Shown here piece after piece: positions 12,246 to 25,119 of a DNA stretch of 64,000 nucleotides. A program made the position numbers and the translations under genes. The stretch comes from Piscicola geometra. Taxonomy: Eukaryota > Annelida > Clitellata > Hirudinida > Piscicolidae. Location of the stretch: the NCBI GenBank assembly GCA_943735955.1, contig OX030961.1, positions 6,268,420-6,332,419 of the forward strand, written 5' to 3'. Every line of letters starts with the position of its first letter. Positions within the stretch are counted from its first letter, which is position 1. The notes beneath the pieces are model-generated. The model was not told the origin of the DNA and made no database searches. It worked only from the letters and a program-made list of their open reading frames with translations.

Positions 12246-12321
12246 ATATGTTAAATAGCGCGGAATGAGTATGCTATCAGGACAGCAGATCTGGAAGCAT
12301 GGATATAGTTCCGCCTCCTAA

Positions 12322-12420
12322 TGAATATGATGATGATAATGATGATGATGCTTAGGATGATGCCTGGGATGATGATGATGCCTGGGATGATGATGATAAT
12401 GATGATGCTTGGGTTTATGA
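12322..12420. repeat. GATGATGATGCYTGGGAT repeat
   Basis: A GAT-triplet tract with about four GATGATGATGCCTGGGAT-type units, about 370 bp upstream of the aerolysin-like gene start. Confidence 0.85.
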
Positions 12421-12792
12421 CGATGTCAAATCCTTATCATCACAAATCTCAAAAAAGAAAAACCAAAAATTAGCGTTTAATGGATCTTCACGTTGATTTC
12501 TAAATTCATAATTACATTGTCTTGCATTTATTTTACAGATGTAGATTTGAAAATTAGTGAAGAATAAACTAGTTTCAAATTTCTGTAAAATTCTTTAGTT
12601 TTCTTTTCTTAACTTTTTTTCTTGTTTAGCAAATAAATACGGGGTGCACCTTACACATGGGTGCGTTTTATACATTGTGTTTTGCGGTGACTCATTTTAG
12701 CACAAAATTCTAACAGAAAAAAAACCCGACAACTTTAGATAATAAATCCTAAAACTTGAAAATCAAAACTTGCAAAACAGAACTGAAGAAAG

Positions 12793-14113
12793 ATGTCAGA
12801 AAAATTCTTGGATATTGAAGAAGCTGTGACAATATGGGCCAACAGAGAGTACGACAAAACAGCCACAAGATTTCAAAAAAATTTAAAAGAAAAAGAAATA
12901 AAGACAGGAAACAAAATCTTGCAGTTGTTGATTGATTGGTCGCAAGTAAGATTCGAAAGCGAGACCTCTTGGTCCGGTATGGAAGATCTGACGAACCAAT
13001 CTACAAACGATCAGTCTGCCAGTGATACGTCTGTTCTCAACTCACTGGTTCCAGCCGAAACTTTGAGGGCCATAAGTTTGAACAAGCCTTCAGCGTCGGT
13101 CCTCTTCCAAACCAGGTTAGCTCACTTTGAACTGAATCAAGCTTTTCAAAGATTTGCATTTTAAAATAATGTAAATTGGACGACTGACAATATCTTTTAG
13201 AGAAAACATTAACACTCAATTCGTTCCATCTCAGTTTCAACAACAACACGACTTCGTCTCAGCGGTACACCATGAGAACAGAAAAGACTACCAGAAGCAG
13301 CATGAGCACAGAGATAGAGACTGGCTTCACGAAGGGAATCGACATGAGCTTGAAACTGCAAACTCCCTGTGAGATTTTCGAAGCAAATGTTGGATACAAG
13401 AGAGAGTTCAGTTTGAACAAGACAGAAGGAGAGACTTTCGAGGAAGAAGTGAGCTGGGGAGTTGAAGCCGAGATTGAAGTGCAACCAGGCCATCTAGCGA
13501 ATGCTTGTTTAGTTATCGAGGAGAAGAAACAAACGGGAAGGTTTGTTTTTTAGAAGTTCAAGAAAAGCATTTAGTTGAAATTATAAATATGTTTTGGAGT
13601 AATTAATTTTATTCAGAGAAAATTTTTAAATGCTTTTTTCGAACACATACATTCACTTCCACTTCCTCAAATTTATTTGATTGATTGATTTTGACCACCT
13701 CCGTCAGTTTCCTCATAACGACACGCATGAGTGGCATGGTGTACGTCACATTCACAAACCTCAACGACAACAACTCTTTCGTCAAGTGCTCAGGCCACGA
13801 CATCGCCTCCATCATCAAAGAGTTCCAGAACTTGATGGCCCGAAAGGGAAAGGATCTCGGTCAGTTGGGATTGAAAAAAGTGGTAGTTGTTATTAGAGGA
13901 TTATCATGATTGAAATAATTATCTTTTATATTTTATTTAGTTTTTGATATTATTTTGATTACAAATGAAGTTTAAAAAATAATTGATTCGCCAGGTGCAG
14001 TAGTGAGTCTGGAAGGGGACGACGTAGTGGTGGCACGAACTTCTGGCACTTGCAAGTTCAGATACGGCATCAAGCAAGAAGTTGTCCTTAACCAAAGACC
14101 CCTCAGAATATAA
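12793..14113 (+). CDS. aerolysin/ETX-MTX2-like beta-pore-forming protein, 4 exons
   Basis: Proteins of this fold oligomerise on membranes and insert a beta-barrel. In animals they serve as defence, venom or digestive proteins, and the role here is unknown. Exons: 12793-13115, 13235-13540, 13708-13859, 13995-14113. All junctions are GT-AG and in phase, giving 299 aa, a usual size for a compact family member. The N-terminal third (1-107, MSEKFLDIEEAVTIW...) is mostly charged and may be a lobe for binding. Residues about 108-209 show the alternating polar Ser/Thr strands (SFNNNTTSSQRYTMRTE), FEANVGYKREFSL and the turn EVQPGHLANACLVIEE, the expected pattern of the amphipathic hairpin followed by the 'PG' strand. 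The C-terminal part has MSGMVYVTFTN and GTCKFRYGIKQEV. No signal peptide or membrane segment is seen. The in-phase acceptor of intron 1 is at 13234; the more obvious AG at 13200 breaks the frame. The family call rests on pattern, not on an alignment. Confidence 0.7.
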
Positions 14114-14256
14114 CGAAACGACTTTTAGATCTTAACTTTGAAGCATTTTTGAATTATGAATAGGATAATTTTTATTTTGTTTATTTTATCGTGACCAGTT
14201 GGTAGAATAGGTCTATTGTAAAAAAATACATTTGAAAAATTCTATTATTTAAATGT

Positions 14257-14262
14257 AATAAA
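14257..14262 (+). promoter_or_regulatory. candidate polyadenylation signal of the aerolysin-like gene
   Basis: AATAAA lies about 145 bases after the stop. A second AATAAA follows near 14289. Confidence 0.45.
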
Positions 14263-14289
14263 ATATTAGCAAATATTCAAAAACGTTGA

Positions 14290-17200
14290 ATAAATATTTA
14301 TTTAGCTAGAAATTTATTTTCAGATTGGATTGAAAAAAGCTTTTACACCAAAATGTAAGTGGTAATCTGATTAAAGTGGCGAATAAATATTTTCAAAGTA
14401 AAGTAAAATTTCAGTCATGAAAAAATCTTCAACCCGATGAAAACTAAAGTCTTAAAATATTCTTTGAAAAAATTTTATCTGAAGCAAAAACAGTTTTACG
14501 TGAACCTTAATTTGTAAAGAAAAGCCTTGAATAAAATCCATTTGCGCTGAACAAAAGACCTTCATGAAAAATGATTGAAGACCAAAAAATAATGTTTTGA
14601 GCATGAACCTTAAACTTGCAATTTGTTCTAAAAAAATTTCTGACCCAATCAGGAAGATTGATTGTGGAACGAAAATTTTATTGATGGACAGAATCCTATT
14701 TTTTTAATCATTTGGAAGATTTAATCATAAAACTTTTCAATATGAAAAAACTTTTTCTAACACTTTTTTTGTGAACGTTCCTCATAAATTGATTTTCAGA
14801 TCCATTCGTAGAACAATTCTTTCAGATTTATTTATTTTTCCTATCTCTTTAATCACTTTTCTTTTTCTCTTTTAATTCCACCTCCTCCATTCAATTTCAT
14901 TCAACCACCCACACGTCTTTTTCATTAACTCATTCATCATTCAGTGAATTCTCAATCACCACCTTCGATTCACAACCTTTTTATCTACCCTACAATTTAT
15001 TAAAAATATACACACTCAAGTGCCAAAATGTGCATAAACACATAAACCCTTCAATGCATGCACACACACACATGAATGCACAATCCTTCACGCACCTAGA
15101 TGGGGAAACACTAGCGCACATGTTCCTGCTTGCACCTACGCACGTAGTAATACGACTTAAATCAATACCTACACAACTCCTACATACTCTCAATCCATCC
15201 TTCTACCACCCACCTATTCATCCACACATCCAACAATCTATCCTTCTATTTCTGCATCATCTATCTTTCCATCAGCTTTTATATCTCGGAAATCATCAGT
15301 TCATCCATCTATTTGCTAGTCATCAAAAAAACTAAAAAAAATAAATAAATATTTTTTAGGAAAATGTATAAAACATTAACTATTGAAAGTATTCTCGTAG
15401 AAAATATAAGAGTCCACAGGCATAGAATAGAAATCATTCATTTGGGAATCAATGGATTGAGTTGCTAAATAATGTATGAACGCATTTTATTCCTAATTGA
15501 AAATAAATTTGATTTTTATAACAAACGGTATGAACGGTAGCAGTGGTTGGCTTTTGCTACGATGAGTCAGGATGTTTTGATTTTAGGATGTTTTAGGTTG
15601 TCAGTTTTAAAATCATGATATAGTCTTAAAGAAAATCTGGAGATGGAAATTGATACTAGAAGAAATTCACATATAAATTTAAAATTGCTACATTACATTT
15701 GAAATGAAAAATTTTTAAAATTAAAATCTGAAATTTTTTATTTTTTTATTTAACTACTTTCGACATGTTTGCATACCTCAATGCATAAACCTAAACATTC
15801 TTAAAATTATTTCTCAGTCTTTCCATGGCACAAAAGATATTTTGATCTCGTAAATTTTTGTTGAAGTTTAAAAAGTTGTGAAAAATCTTCGATTTTAATA
15901 CAAGTATTGTATTTTTTTAAATTAAAGCATAGAAAAAAGTACACATTTTATCAGTTAAAACAGTTTCTTAGTCATAGAGTTAATTAATGGGCTTTACGAC
16001 AGATTTAAGTGATGGTTTTTCAACACTTCAACTGACCTATCATTTGGAACAAATTTTCTTATTTCACAACAGTTCATTACTTTCAACTTGGAGGAAATTA
16101 AAAATTTAATTGAAACCGTTTTAAAATTTTAAAACTTTGAAAAAATATTTTTATACATATTTTGAAATTGAAATGCTATAAAATATTCAAAAATATAAAT
16201 GTTTTCATTACAAACTTTTTTTAAAGTTTAATTTGTTTATTCAAAAATGTTTGATTTTAGCAATTTTTTACTGGCTCTGACTAAGTTAAACGAAAGTTTA
16301 AATGGTCTTTGAATTTTCGCTTTTCCCATACCAAGTTAATATCTACCTTGAATTAGACCCACTTATACGAGCACGTAATTCTTCAAAACTTTACAACAAC
16401 GCCACACTATAAAAACTGCCACAAAAATCAAGCAACGCCAAGTTCCCTACGAACAATTTTCTCTTCACCAATAAACAGCATCGACAAACCACTATCATAA
16501 ACACCATCACAACCCCACTTCAGCGCTGTCACTGATTGCTTTTCGACAATATACGAGTGCAGATTACTGTTGAAGCTAGCGTCGTACGCAAAGCCACTTA
16601 ACAATGGTTTCATCATTTTTTAGATCAATTTTATTTTTAAAAGTATTTTTTAGTTTTATTTTAGTTCAATGCATTTATTTGCTTCAGCGGGGCATTTCAA
16701 AAATATTTAAAAAGTACTTTTGCTTTTTTCTTAATGAGTTTTTTTAGTTAACCGATCAATTTTCAGCACCTCAAAAAACTTTTCACTCCAGTATTTCAAA
16801 TTTATTAACTCTTATCTTTCATGATTAAAATATAGAGCGTAGCCTTGAAAAAAAAAACCTTGACAACTTTTCACGAGAAAAAGTTAAACTATATTAAAAA
16901 AAAGAATTTTTTAAAAAGGCTTTAAACACACAGTTACAGTGATTTATGTATGTGTTGGGTACGTGCAGATATGTATAAAAGCGTGTGCATCCTGAGAATT
17001 TAAAGTCTAGGATTGAAATCGTGTTTAGAGATAAATATTGAATGATAGAAGTTTTAAAGAAATACATTTCAAGAATTAAGAGCTTAGTGAAAACTACTTT
17101 TATTCTGAGTAATTTTTATCATTTGGTTGATTCTGTAAAAATTACCGAAAAAGAAATTAATATTTCCAAGAATGTTGTTAATGTTATTTAAAATTAATCT

Positions 17201-17290
17201 TACCTGCTTTAAATATGTAATAAAGATCATATTGAATTAGACCAAACTTAATCCAAAGTAAATCAAATTTAGCTTTTATTTGACGTTGTA
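14290..17290. other. AT-rich intergenic region, no gene recognised
   Basis: No supported exon. It contains pyrimidine-rich, CATTCATTCA/CCACCC-type simple sequence (about 14860-15310) and CA-rich stretches. The frames there are low-complexity. Confidence 0.5.
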
Positions 17291-17363
17291 ATCTTCTCAC
17301 TTAATCGACCTTTTCCCCCCAACTCTTTACCGTCTACATCTATTTTCGGATCGCCACATCAGC

Positions 17364-20300
17364 ATGGCCAACATGGCGAGTGCTTGTGCGCTGGTTCTTT
17401 CGAATCGTGACCACAAAAACCTCTTCACCTCGATGCGCTCCTGGAACGGCAAGGGGGCGGTGAGCACGTGCGCTTTGGTCACTGTCAGCGCCGTTTGCAT
17501 CGTCATCATGGTCGTCAGTGGCGTGTGGTTGGCTCGGGAACATTTTCTCTCCAGCGGGTACGAAGCCTCGACTTGCTGGGTCACTAACGTTACATACGCC
17601 GGTGACCAGCCTTGTCATTTCTGCACTGGACACAAGGAGAAGCTGCATCAGAGCTACCAAATGCAAGCCGAGCAGTCACAATTCTCTGCCGTTTCTCCCT
17701 TTCCCACCTACTCTTCCTGCTTCACGTCGTACTTTCCATGCCTGCAAGTGATTGTCACCTACCACATCTCTTCCACTCGGCACAATGCTCTTCTCTACCA
17801 GGACAGCCTTCAAGCCTCAGGACTTCATAATAAGGTGCTCTAGTGAAATATTTTAAAAGTTTGAGTATGATTACTAGTTTGTCTTGAAATGATCAACTGG
17901 AGCTTTTTTTTAATTACCCGAAATTTTTTTTTAACTTGAAAAGACAAAATTTAAACGAAATAATTTTTTATTACTTCCACTAGCTGTGTTTGTTCAGGAT
18001 TTAATTATTTACCTTGTATCAATAGACGTGGGTACCTCCAGCAAATAAGCCGAACCTAGGCGCATTAGTTGCAGCACGAGATTGATACAGACTTAGTCAT
18101 ACTGAAAATAACTTTAAATTTAAAACGTATAAATTATCGTGAAAATATAAACAATTTCATTGAAATTGACTTTATTATTTTACAATTAGGTTTTTGCGTT
18201 TTGAAAGTTTATTTTTCTGAGAGCCTTTAAAAGTTAGTTAAGCGGAATAGGCTTAAGAATAGCCTTTGGGCAATATGGCAAAACTAAAATAGCAAAGTAC
18301 TGAACACATACGCTTTGTAAACAAGTTTTTACAAATTTAAAGTTAGCTGTAAAGCTTATGGAAGCATTAACCAAGAAGAGTTGTAGCCATAAAAAGCTAT
18401 TTTCAACTTCTCGAACACGATTATCACTACAAATAAAACGAAAATTATATAAAAAAAAACTAAAAACGGGTTGTTCTTGATGTGGTTACGGCACCCTCTA
18501 ATGATATTTATTATCGCATTTTATTGCATCATATTGTACTGAAAGGCGGGAAATGGACATGACACTTATGACCCAACTGGCGTTCTTATGGGTTCACAAC
18601 GTTTTCTCACATGCCGTTGGCAGCTCGATTCGTTCTCGTAGCCTAATAATTATTACTTTTTTATTATATTTCATAGTTTCACTACTATTCATTATTATTA
18701 AACATCTAGAAAAAATATATTTTAACTGAATAGTGCTTTTAAATAAATAAATAGTTCGCTTTTTGTGCCAATCATTTACGTCTTTGCAATAGTTATTTTT
18801 TCTTAGAATGCACAAAGATCTGAAAGTTTTATTTAAAAGCACAACAAATTTAAAAGCTTGGCAAAAGTTGAAGGTTCATGGAAATCGAAAAAAAAGAAGA
18901 AGAAATTTTAAAAAACACAATTGTATTTACAACACGTGTAACTTGAAAAAACAGCATGAATTCTATCATGTCATAAAATCTCCGCCTTTTGTTGAAGAAG
19001 TATGAAGATTTAAGTGTTTCCTCAAAGGTTCCTTTACTCTTACTATTAAAGCAAAAACGATAAATTATCACTTAGAGAAATATGATCCCTTAAATTACTT
19101 TAATGATTAGCCTTCAATACTACTACCACTCCTACTACTAATCCTACTACTACTACTATTACTACCTCTACTACTACTACCACTCCTACTACTAATCCTA
19201 CTACTACTACTATTACTACCTCTACTACTACTACTAAAAAATGGGTTTCAAGACAAAGATAAACAGGACTAATAAAATTTAACAATTTAGAAATTAAAAA
19301 ATTGTTTCCAAAATTAAATATCGAAAGTGTTTAACAGTTTTCGATATTTTAAAATATTTCTTTCGTGATTTTAAAGCCCTTTTATCTTTTTAATTGATTT
19401 GAGACTTTAAAATATACTTTTAAACCATATAATTTTTCAAATTGAAATTTTGTTTTGTAGTTTAACGATGAAACCTTTCACCTTTATTCATGCACCAATT
19501 TTATATTTAAGTAAAATTTTAATAATAAAAAAATAAATAAATTCAGTACGAAAGTTGAAATTTCACCAGTTTTAAAAAGAAAATAAAATAAAATAAGTAA
19601 TAAAGATAGTTCCGATTGCAGTTGTGGGCTCATATGTTAGATTATCTGAACTGAGTGCAATTTTGTTTGTGGTGCGCTCTTGAATTTATGAAAATGCGTT
19701 ATATACATTTATTTGATTGATTGATTAATTGAATGATTAGAAAATTAATATCGTTTAAAAAAACTGTAAAAAAAGATGAAATATTATGTTAAATTTTTTT
19801 GAATGACTTGAAAAAATTCAGGTCAAATCCACTTCGATCAGTTCTATTCTTTTATTGTAATCAAATACCTTTCCAGTTACACCAGTTTATGTGAGTTATT
19901 TATAAATAAGTCATACATCAAAATGTATTTCTGATTTCCAAATTATTGACGATGCTTGACAGATAAATCGTCGGGAGATAAGAATATATTTCATAGCAAT
20001 TATTCTCCAACACATCTCCATGTACAATTATAGAAACAATTCTTTTAGTGTCGCGTTTTTGAAAAAAGCCAGAAAATAATTTCATTATATATGGGCGAGC
20101 AAAATCTGATATTATAAAACGTCAGGAAAAAAGTATTAGAATGATTTGACAAAGAATGTTTGGATCAATAGAAACCACAAGACAGAAGTGCACTCAAGAT
20201 TAATCACTGGTTGGGAAAAACAATTTTCGAAGTAACTATGATTCAGTGGTCTATTTATAAACAACACACACACAACATTGTGCTTTCATAAAAAATATTT

Positions 20301-23300
20301 CCTATAACAACTATTTTTTTAATTTAACTTTTTTATATGAATCATAGCATTAAAGGAGACGATAACTGCTGGAGCAAGGCACTGTAGCTACTTTTTAGAT
20401 CAACACAATTTTCAAGAGCCCTACACCGACTTGATTTAGAAATAATTAGATTTGGTAGTGGCCACTCAGGCAGTATGCTAAAGAACAAAAAATTGTTTAA
20501 AAAACTCCAATTGATTTATAATTTTAACTAAAAGAATTTTTGTTACTGCTAGAACAAAGCAAGGTAAAGTCCCAAGCTTTAACTCATTAATAAGAACTTT
20601 TAGAGAATCCATTTTAAATTTAATTATACTTTGAAAAAAATGATATAAATATTTTCAAATTGAACTAAAATCCTCAATGACGTTCATTATTCCCTCAGTG
20701 CTCCTATTATGTGTGCAAAGAGAAAAGGGCAGAAAACGTGGCTGAAGTCTCAAAGTTTGCCAAGAGATGGGAAAGATTGGAACAATTGTACCGTGAAAAA
20801 CAATTGCTTAAAAATAAAGTTAAACAAGAGTCACCAGTAGAACTGATGAAAAAGCAACAACACGTTGCGTTAACTAAACTGATTTCAAACGACACATTGG
20901 CAGAACCCGAAGCCATTATTGACAACAAGATGGCCACACTTTGGACTCCCAACACAAGTCTCATCACCACACTTGATTTGAAAAAACCACTAATTAAGGA
21001 TATAGGAGCAAACATCAGCGAAGAAGATACAACGTCGAACACTTCACTAAAGGAAACCACAAAAACAAATAGGAAAAATGTTGGAAAATCTTCTTTTCCA
21101 GACTCGTCTAACGACCACACTTTTGTTTGTTTTTACAATAAAGAAAACTATAACGACGTCATACTAACAAAGGTAGGGGGATTGTGGTTAATATAGTTGT
21201 CCTAAAAACATATTTAGAAAGGAAATCAAGTCAGTCATAATGAGGGCAATAAGAATCAAAAGATTCAACGTTTTTTTAAACAATTTTCTGAAAATCCACG
21301 CAAAAATGCAACATAATAATTTTCGAGCATCTCACTGAAGACCATTAAAGACTCTTTGATTTTCTTTGAGATATGCATTGTGTGTGCCTTGTTTGCCTAA
21401 GCCTGAAGAAGCTTTTAGATCCAATATGACTAAGCCTTTCGGGTTTTTTCTGTTTATAAAATGAGTATTAAAAACTTTAATGTTTTATTTCAAAAACATT
21501 ATAAAATATATTGAAAGTTATAACTGTAAAGATAATTTAAAAGTATGAATCATGACTTTTGCATCATTTATTAAATATTTAGAAAAAAACTTTCAATGCA
21601 GCAGTTGACGCGACCTTGTCTTTCATTGTGTCAGTGCAAATCAATTCTTCCCACAAGAACTCATTTAGTTTTTATAGACTTACTCACAACCCCACATACA
21701 ATAAAATTCACACAAATAAAAACAAGTAAAAACAAAAATGTATACAATCAAACTAACTCAGATACACACTCTTTTGCATCAGCATTATTGAAATTAGAAA
21801 TTTGAAAATGAGGCGTACTGTTCGGCATTTGCGCAGTACGCATCCGATTTTCTCTTAATCACGACATATGCACAGTCCTCAATGCAATTATTTGCTTTTT
21901 GCAGCAGTAACGACGTATGCGAAATCATAAAAAAAGGGAAAATATGTTGATTTCGTTGTAGTTACTATCTTCTTTTATTAAATCCCATAATAAACATACA
22001 GCCTATGCGTAAAAAACCGTAAAATGGAAAAAATCTTTTGACATTTATAATTTTAGAGTACCATTACTTTTTTGGGCTTTTATTTTAAAAATAATTTTAA
22101 ACAATCGAATGTTTCTGACGGTCATAATGATTAAAACAATAATATCTATATTTTTAGACATTTTTGAAAAATATTGATTTTAATGTCAATTTTTTTTCTA
22201 TTTCACGGTATCCTTCAAGTGAAACCCAAAAAAATAAGATAAAATTTGATTTTTCAAATATAATTTTTAATCCTTTTAGAGAAAATTGATGAATCCTAAA
22301 AGTAGTGTAAGAAAAAATATTTCTTTATGTAAAATAAAACCTTGGAAAAAAATGGATATTGCATGCGGAAAGTTGGTCCTTGTCATGCAATACCTTCTAT
22401 TTTATATTGAAATAGGATAATAAAACGTTTAATTTAGACGATAAAAAGCCTTTATGCATAAATAAATGCAGTTTTGTTTGAAAACGAAAATGATATTTAT
22501 TTTTGGATTAGAATCATAAATCAGTGACAACATTTTAGAATTATTAAATCATATGTCAAACAAAATGAAACGAAACCTTTGATCTTATTGCACAGGAAAG
22601 CATAAAAAATCACACGGCAAGCGTGCACTTCTGTGGACTCGGGCGCGTAAATCGTCGGTCGATCGATGCTACAAATAGGCAATCAATCGCAGGTAGCTTC
22701 TTCTTCTCTTTTTTCATAGTCCCGCTAGTGTTGCAGGCATCGGGTCGTGTGTCTTCCATGTAGGATGCCTTCAGTCGCATCTCATACTGCGACTCATTTC
22801 TATGCTAATTCAGAGCCTTTGTCTACAATCCACACCATAGTGTAATGTTGATCTTGATTTTCTAGTTTCAGGACGTTTGTATATAGAATGCAATTATATC
22901 AAAACCTGCCGATGCAGGTAGTATTCGATGCCGATGCATGTAATGAGGTTACACGAGAACGCTAAGAATGGACAAGCTGAAATTCCTTGGAAAGACAAAG
23001 ACATGTTTGTCAGGAAGCTAGGAGAATGCTATTGAAAATTTGAATGATTGAAAATTGAAAGTTACTAAGAAACATGTCATATAATTGTGAAATTTCTTTA
23101 AAATTTCCATGACTCAAGTGGATGCATCCATGCGAAAGCCATTGAATGAAACAACAACGAAAAGCTTAAAGAGTTTTGAAAAAGAGACATGTCGCTGAAG
23201 TCCTCATCAAAGGCATTTCAAATAAAATAAACTTTTTTCAAACAATGTCGTCAAAAAGTAATGTAGGATATTGATTTTGCATAAAAATGTTTTTAATCAT

Positions 23301-24876
23301 TGGCTTGGAAACTTTTAATTGTAGTTAAAATGTTTTAACTAGCTTTTTTATGGTAATACCAAATTATTTTAAAATTATATAGTTGGTAAATATGCCGGGA
23401 AAGAATTATTTAGCGAGATAATGAATAAATGTCAGGAATAATATGGAAAGACATGCTTCTTTAATGAAGGCTTGAGATGTCTTATTTTTTAAAAGAATAA
23501 TTTTTTTGGCTTTTACTTCTATAATATATTATGCTATATTACATTTAAAGGTGAAAAAATAATTAATTCAATAAAATATAATCCCGGATGGTGTCTAAGA
23601 GCCATTAAAACAATCGTGACTTATTTCACAAATTCTTAAATTTTTTTTTCTAAAACTTTACTTATTGTTAAACTAAAATTAAGTTTCAAATTATATATAC
23701 ATTTTGTAAAAGTAAATGTTTATGAAAAATAAATTTAAAAAAAGAAGATTAAAACATTTATTTATTATTTATTCATTTATATTTCAAACATTTCAAAAAT
23801 TAAATGATTGACATCCATCTAAGACGAAGTTCTTAAATTATAGAAAGCTCTTTCATAAACCTTTCAAAAAGGGCTGCTGCATACAAATTATTTAAATGTA
23901 GAATAAAACATTGTATAAACAATTGCAAATGTGAAATCTTATTCTCAAAAAATTTTCCCAATTATATTCACAAGCATCTACACATAAACATTTCCAGGTG
24001 TATAGCACATGGGACGTCGTGAACGGAATGTTGTGGCCAGGTCTTGTCTTTTTGTTGTGTTGTTTTCTCTTTCTGAGAATGGAGACGAAAAGACGACACT
24101 TGACGTTTTGTGGCGTCAGAGAAGATCACAAAGATGACAATTCTTCCAAGGAAACCACTCGGCATTATATTTCTCACCGCGAGAGTGTCTGCAGCCACGT
24201 GTACCCGGTCTCCACCACCCTCACCTTGCTCGACCAAGGCAAAGCACTATCCTTCCCATACGGTAATGTTGTATGTGATGTGGCGCCGAAGAATCATTCG
24301 AACATCAAAAAGATATCGTATGAAGAAAACCTTCGTCAGCAAGCTCTACTGCAGCAACAACTGCACAACCTGCAACAGTCCTACCAACAACACCAAGCTA
24401 AGGTCTACCAGCATGCATACCACCGCAAGCCCAAAATGATGAAGAAACAGCACAGCGAAGACTGCAACTTCAACAATCGTTTGCTCGACAAGCCAAAACA
24501 GTCCAACGAAAGAAAACACAGCGACAACAACCTCACCCTGAACACCAATTCCACCCTCCTTCAACAAAGTTTCATTGAAGATTATTCTGACCAAAATCTT
24601 AAAAACCTGCAACTTCGACCCTTACACGACCATGCCAAGTCGCATTCCATGTCTGCTCTCAGAGCGCATGATACCGCCAACGAAAAAGTAATCAAAGTCT
24701 TTGAAAATCGTTTAAGCAAAAGAGAAAAAAGACCTTTGTGTGATTCTGACGGAAATGATTTGAAAATACAAATTGAAAGCCAATCGAACAACCCCACAAT
24801 CATCACAACGGATTCAAGTCCCCAGCCGGATTATCGCCATCATAAGTCAAACTCTTCATTCCCACAAACCACATGA
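17364..24876 (+). CDS. TipE/KCNMB-like two-pass auxiliary ion-channel subunit, 3 exons
   Basis: Insect TipE/TEH proteins modulate para-type sodium channels, and the related KCNMB proteins modulate BK potassium channels, both at the plasma membrane. Exons: 17364-17834, 20699-21172, 23998-24876, all phase 0 with clean GT-AG sites, giving 607 aa. TM1 is about residues 33-56 (CALVTVSAVCIVIMVVSGVW). The extracellular loop carries paired Cys (STCW, PCHFC, SSC, FPCLQVIVTY, KCSYYVCKEKR, FVCF), an NVT glycosylation site and NALLYQDS, matching the family's 'FPCL..V...LLY......CSY' signature. It then runs into ENYNDVILTKVYSTWDVVNG and TM2 at about 322-341 (MLWPGLVFLLCCFLFL). An unusual insert of roughly 90 polar residues lies between the CSYYVC and FVCF elements. 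The cytosolic tail (about 342-607) is long and rich in Gln, His and Asn. An in-frame stop near 17290 supports the ATG at 17364. Which of the two subfamilies it belongs to cannot be settled here. Confidence 0.85.
17835..20698 (+). other. intron 1 of the TipE-like gene (2.9 kb)
   Basis: AT-rich. It includes a small more GC-rich patch near 18480-18660 and a TAC/CTA triplet repeat at 19118-19230. No nested gene is seen. Confidence 0.7.
19118..19230. repeat. CTACTA triplet repeat, two copies of a ~54-bp higher-order unit
   Basis: The block ACCACTCCTACTACTAATCC plus TACTACTACTACTATTACTACCTCT occurs twice in tandem, so the simple triplet tract has itself been duplicated. Confidence 0.85.
21173..23997 (+). 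other. intron 2 of the TipE-like gene (2.8 kb)
   Basis: AT-rich. It includes one less AT-rich patch at about 22590-22830 with no convincing open frame. Confidence 0.65.
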
Positions 24877-25104
24877 AAACGCTTCCATGTACAATTTTAT
24901 AAGTTTAGACTTCATTAATCTAATTTCAATTTCTTCAAAAACATTCTTCACGCTGAAGGTCTAAAAATAACGCAAGATCAATGAAAGATCTCATGTATGA
25001 TGGCATTTTCATATTCATTGATGTTTTCTCCGTTATTTCTTATGTCAAAACCATGCTATTCTAACTAAACATTATTGAAAAAACTTTTTCAAGTGAAAAT
25101 CTTT

Positions 25105-25110
25105 AATAAA
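25105..25110 (+). promoter_or_regulatory. candidate polyadenylation signal of the TipE-like gene
   Basis: AATAAA is followed by a T/GT-rich stretch (TTTTCGTGTATATGTTTTT) as expected downstream of a cleavage site. It is about 230 bases after the stop codon. Confidence 0.5.
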
Positions 25111-25119
25111 ATATTTTCT

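Noticed and set aside
20707..21120. 137-codon minus-strand ORF
   Set aside because: It is antisense to exon 2 of the TipE-like gene, which has family signature and splice sites.
24346..24612. Leucine/valine-rich minus-strand ORF resembling membrane segments
   Set aside because: It is the antisense of the Gln-rich tail of the TipE-like protein.
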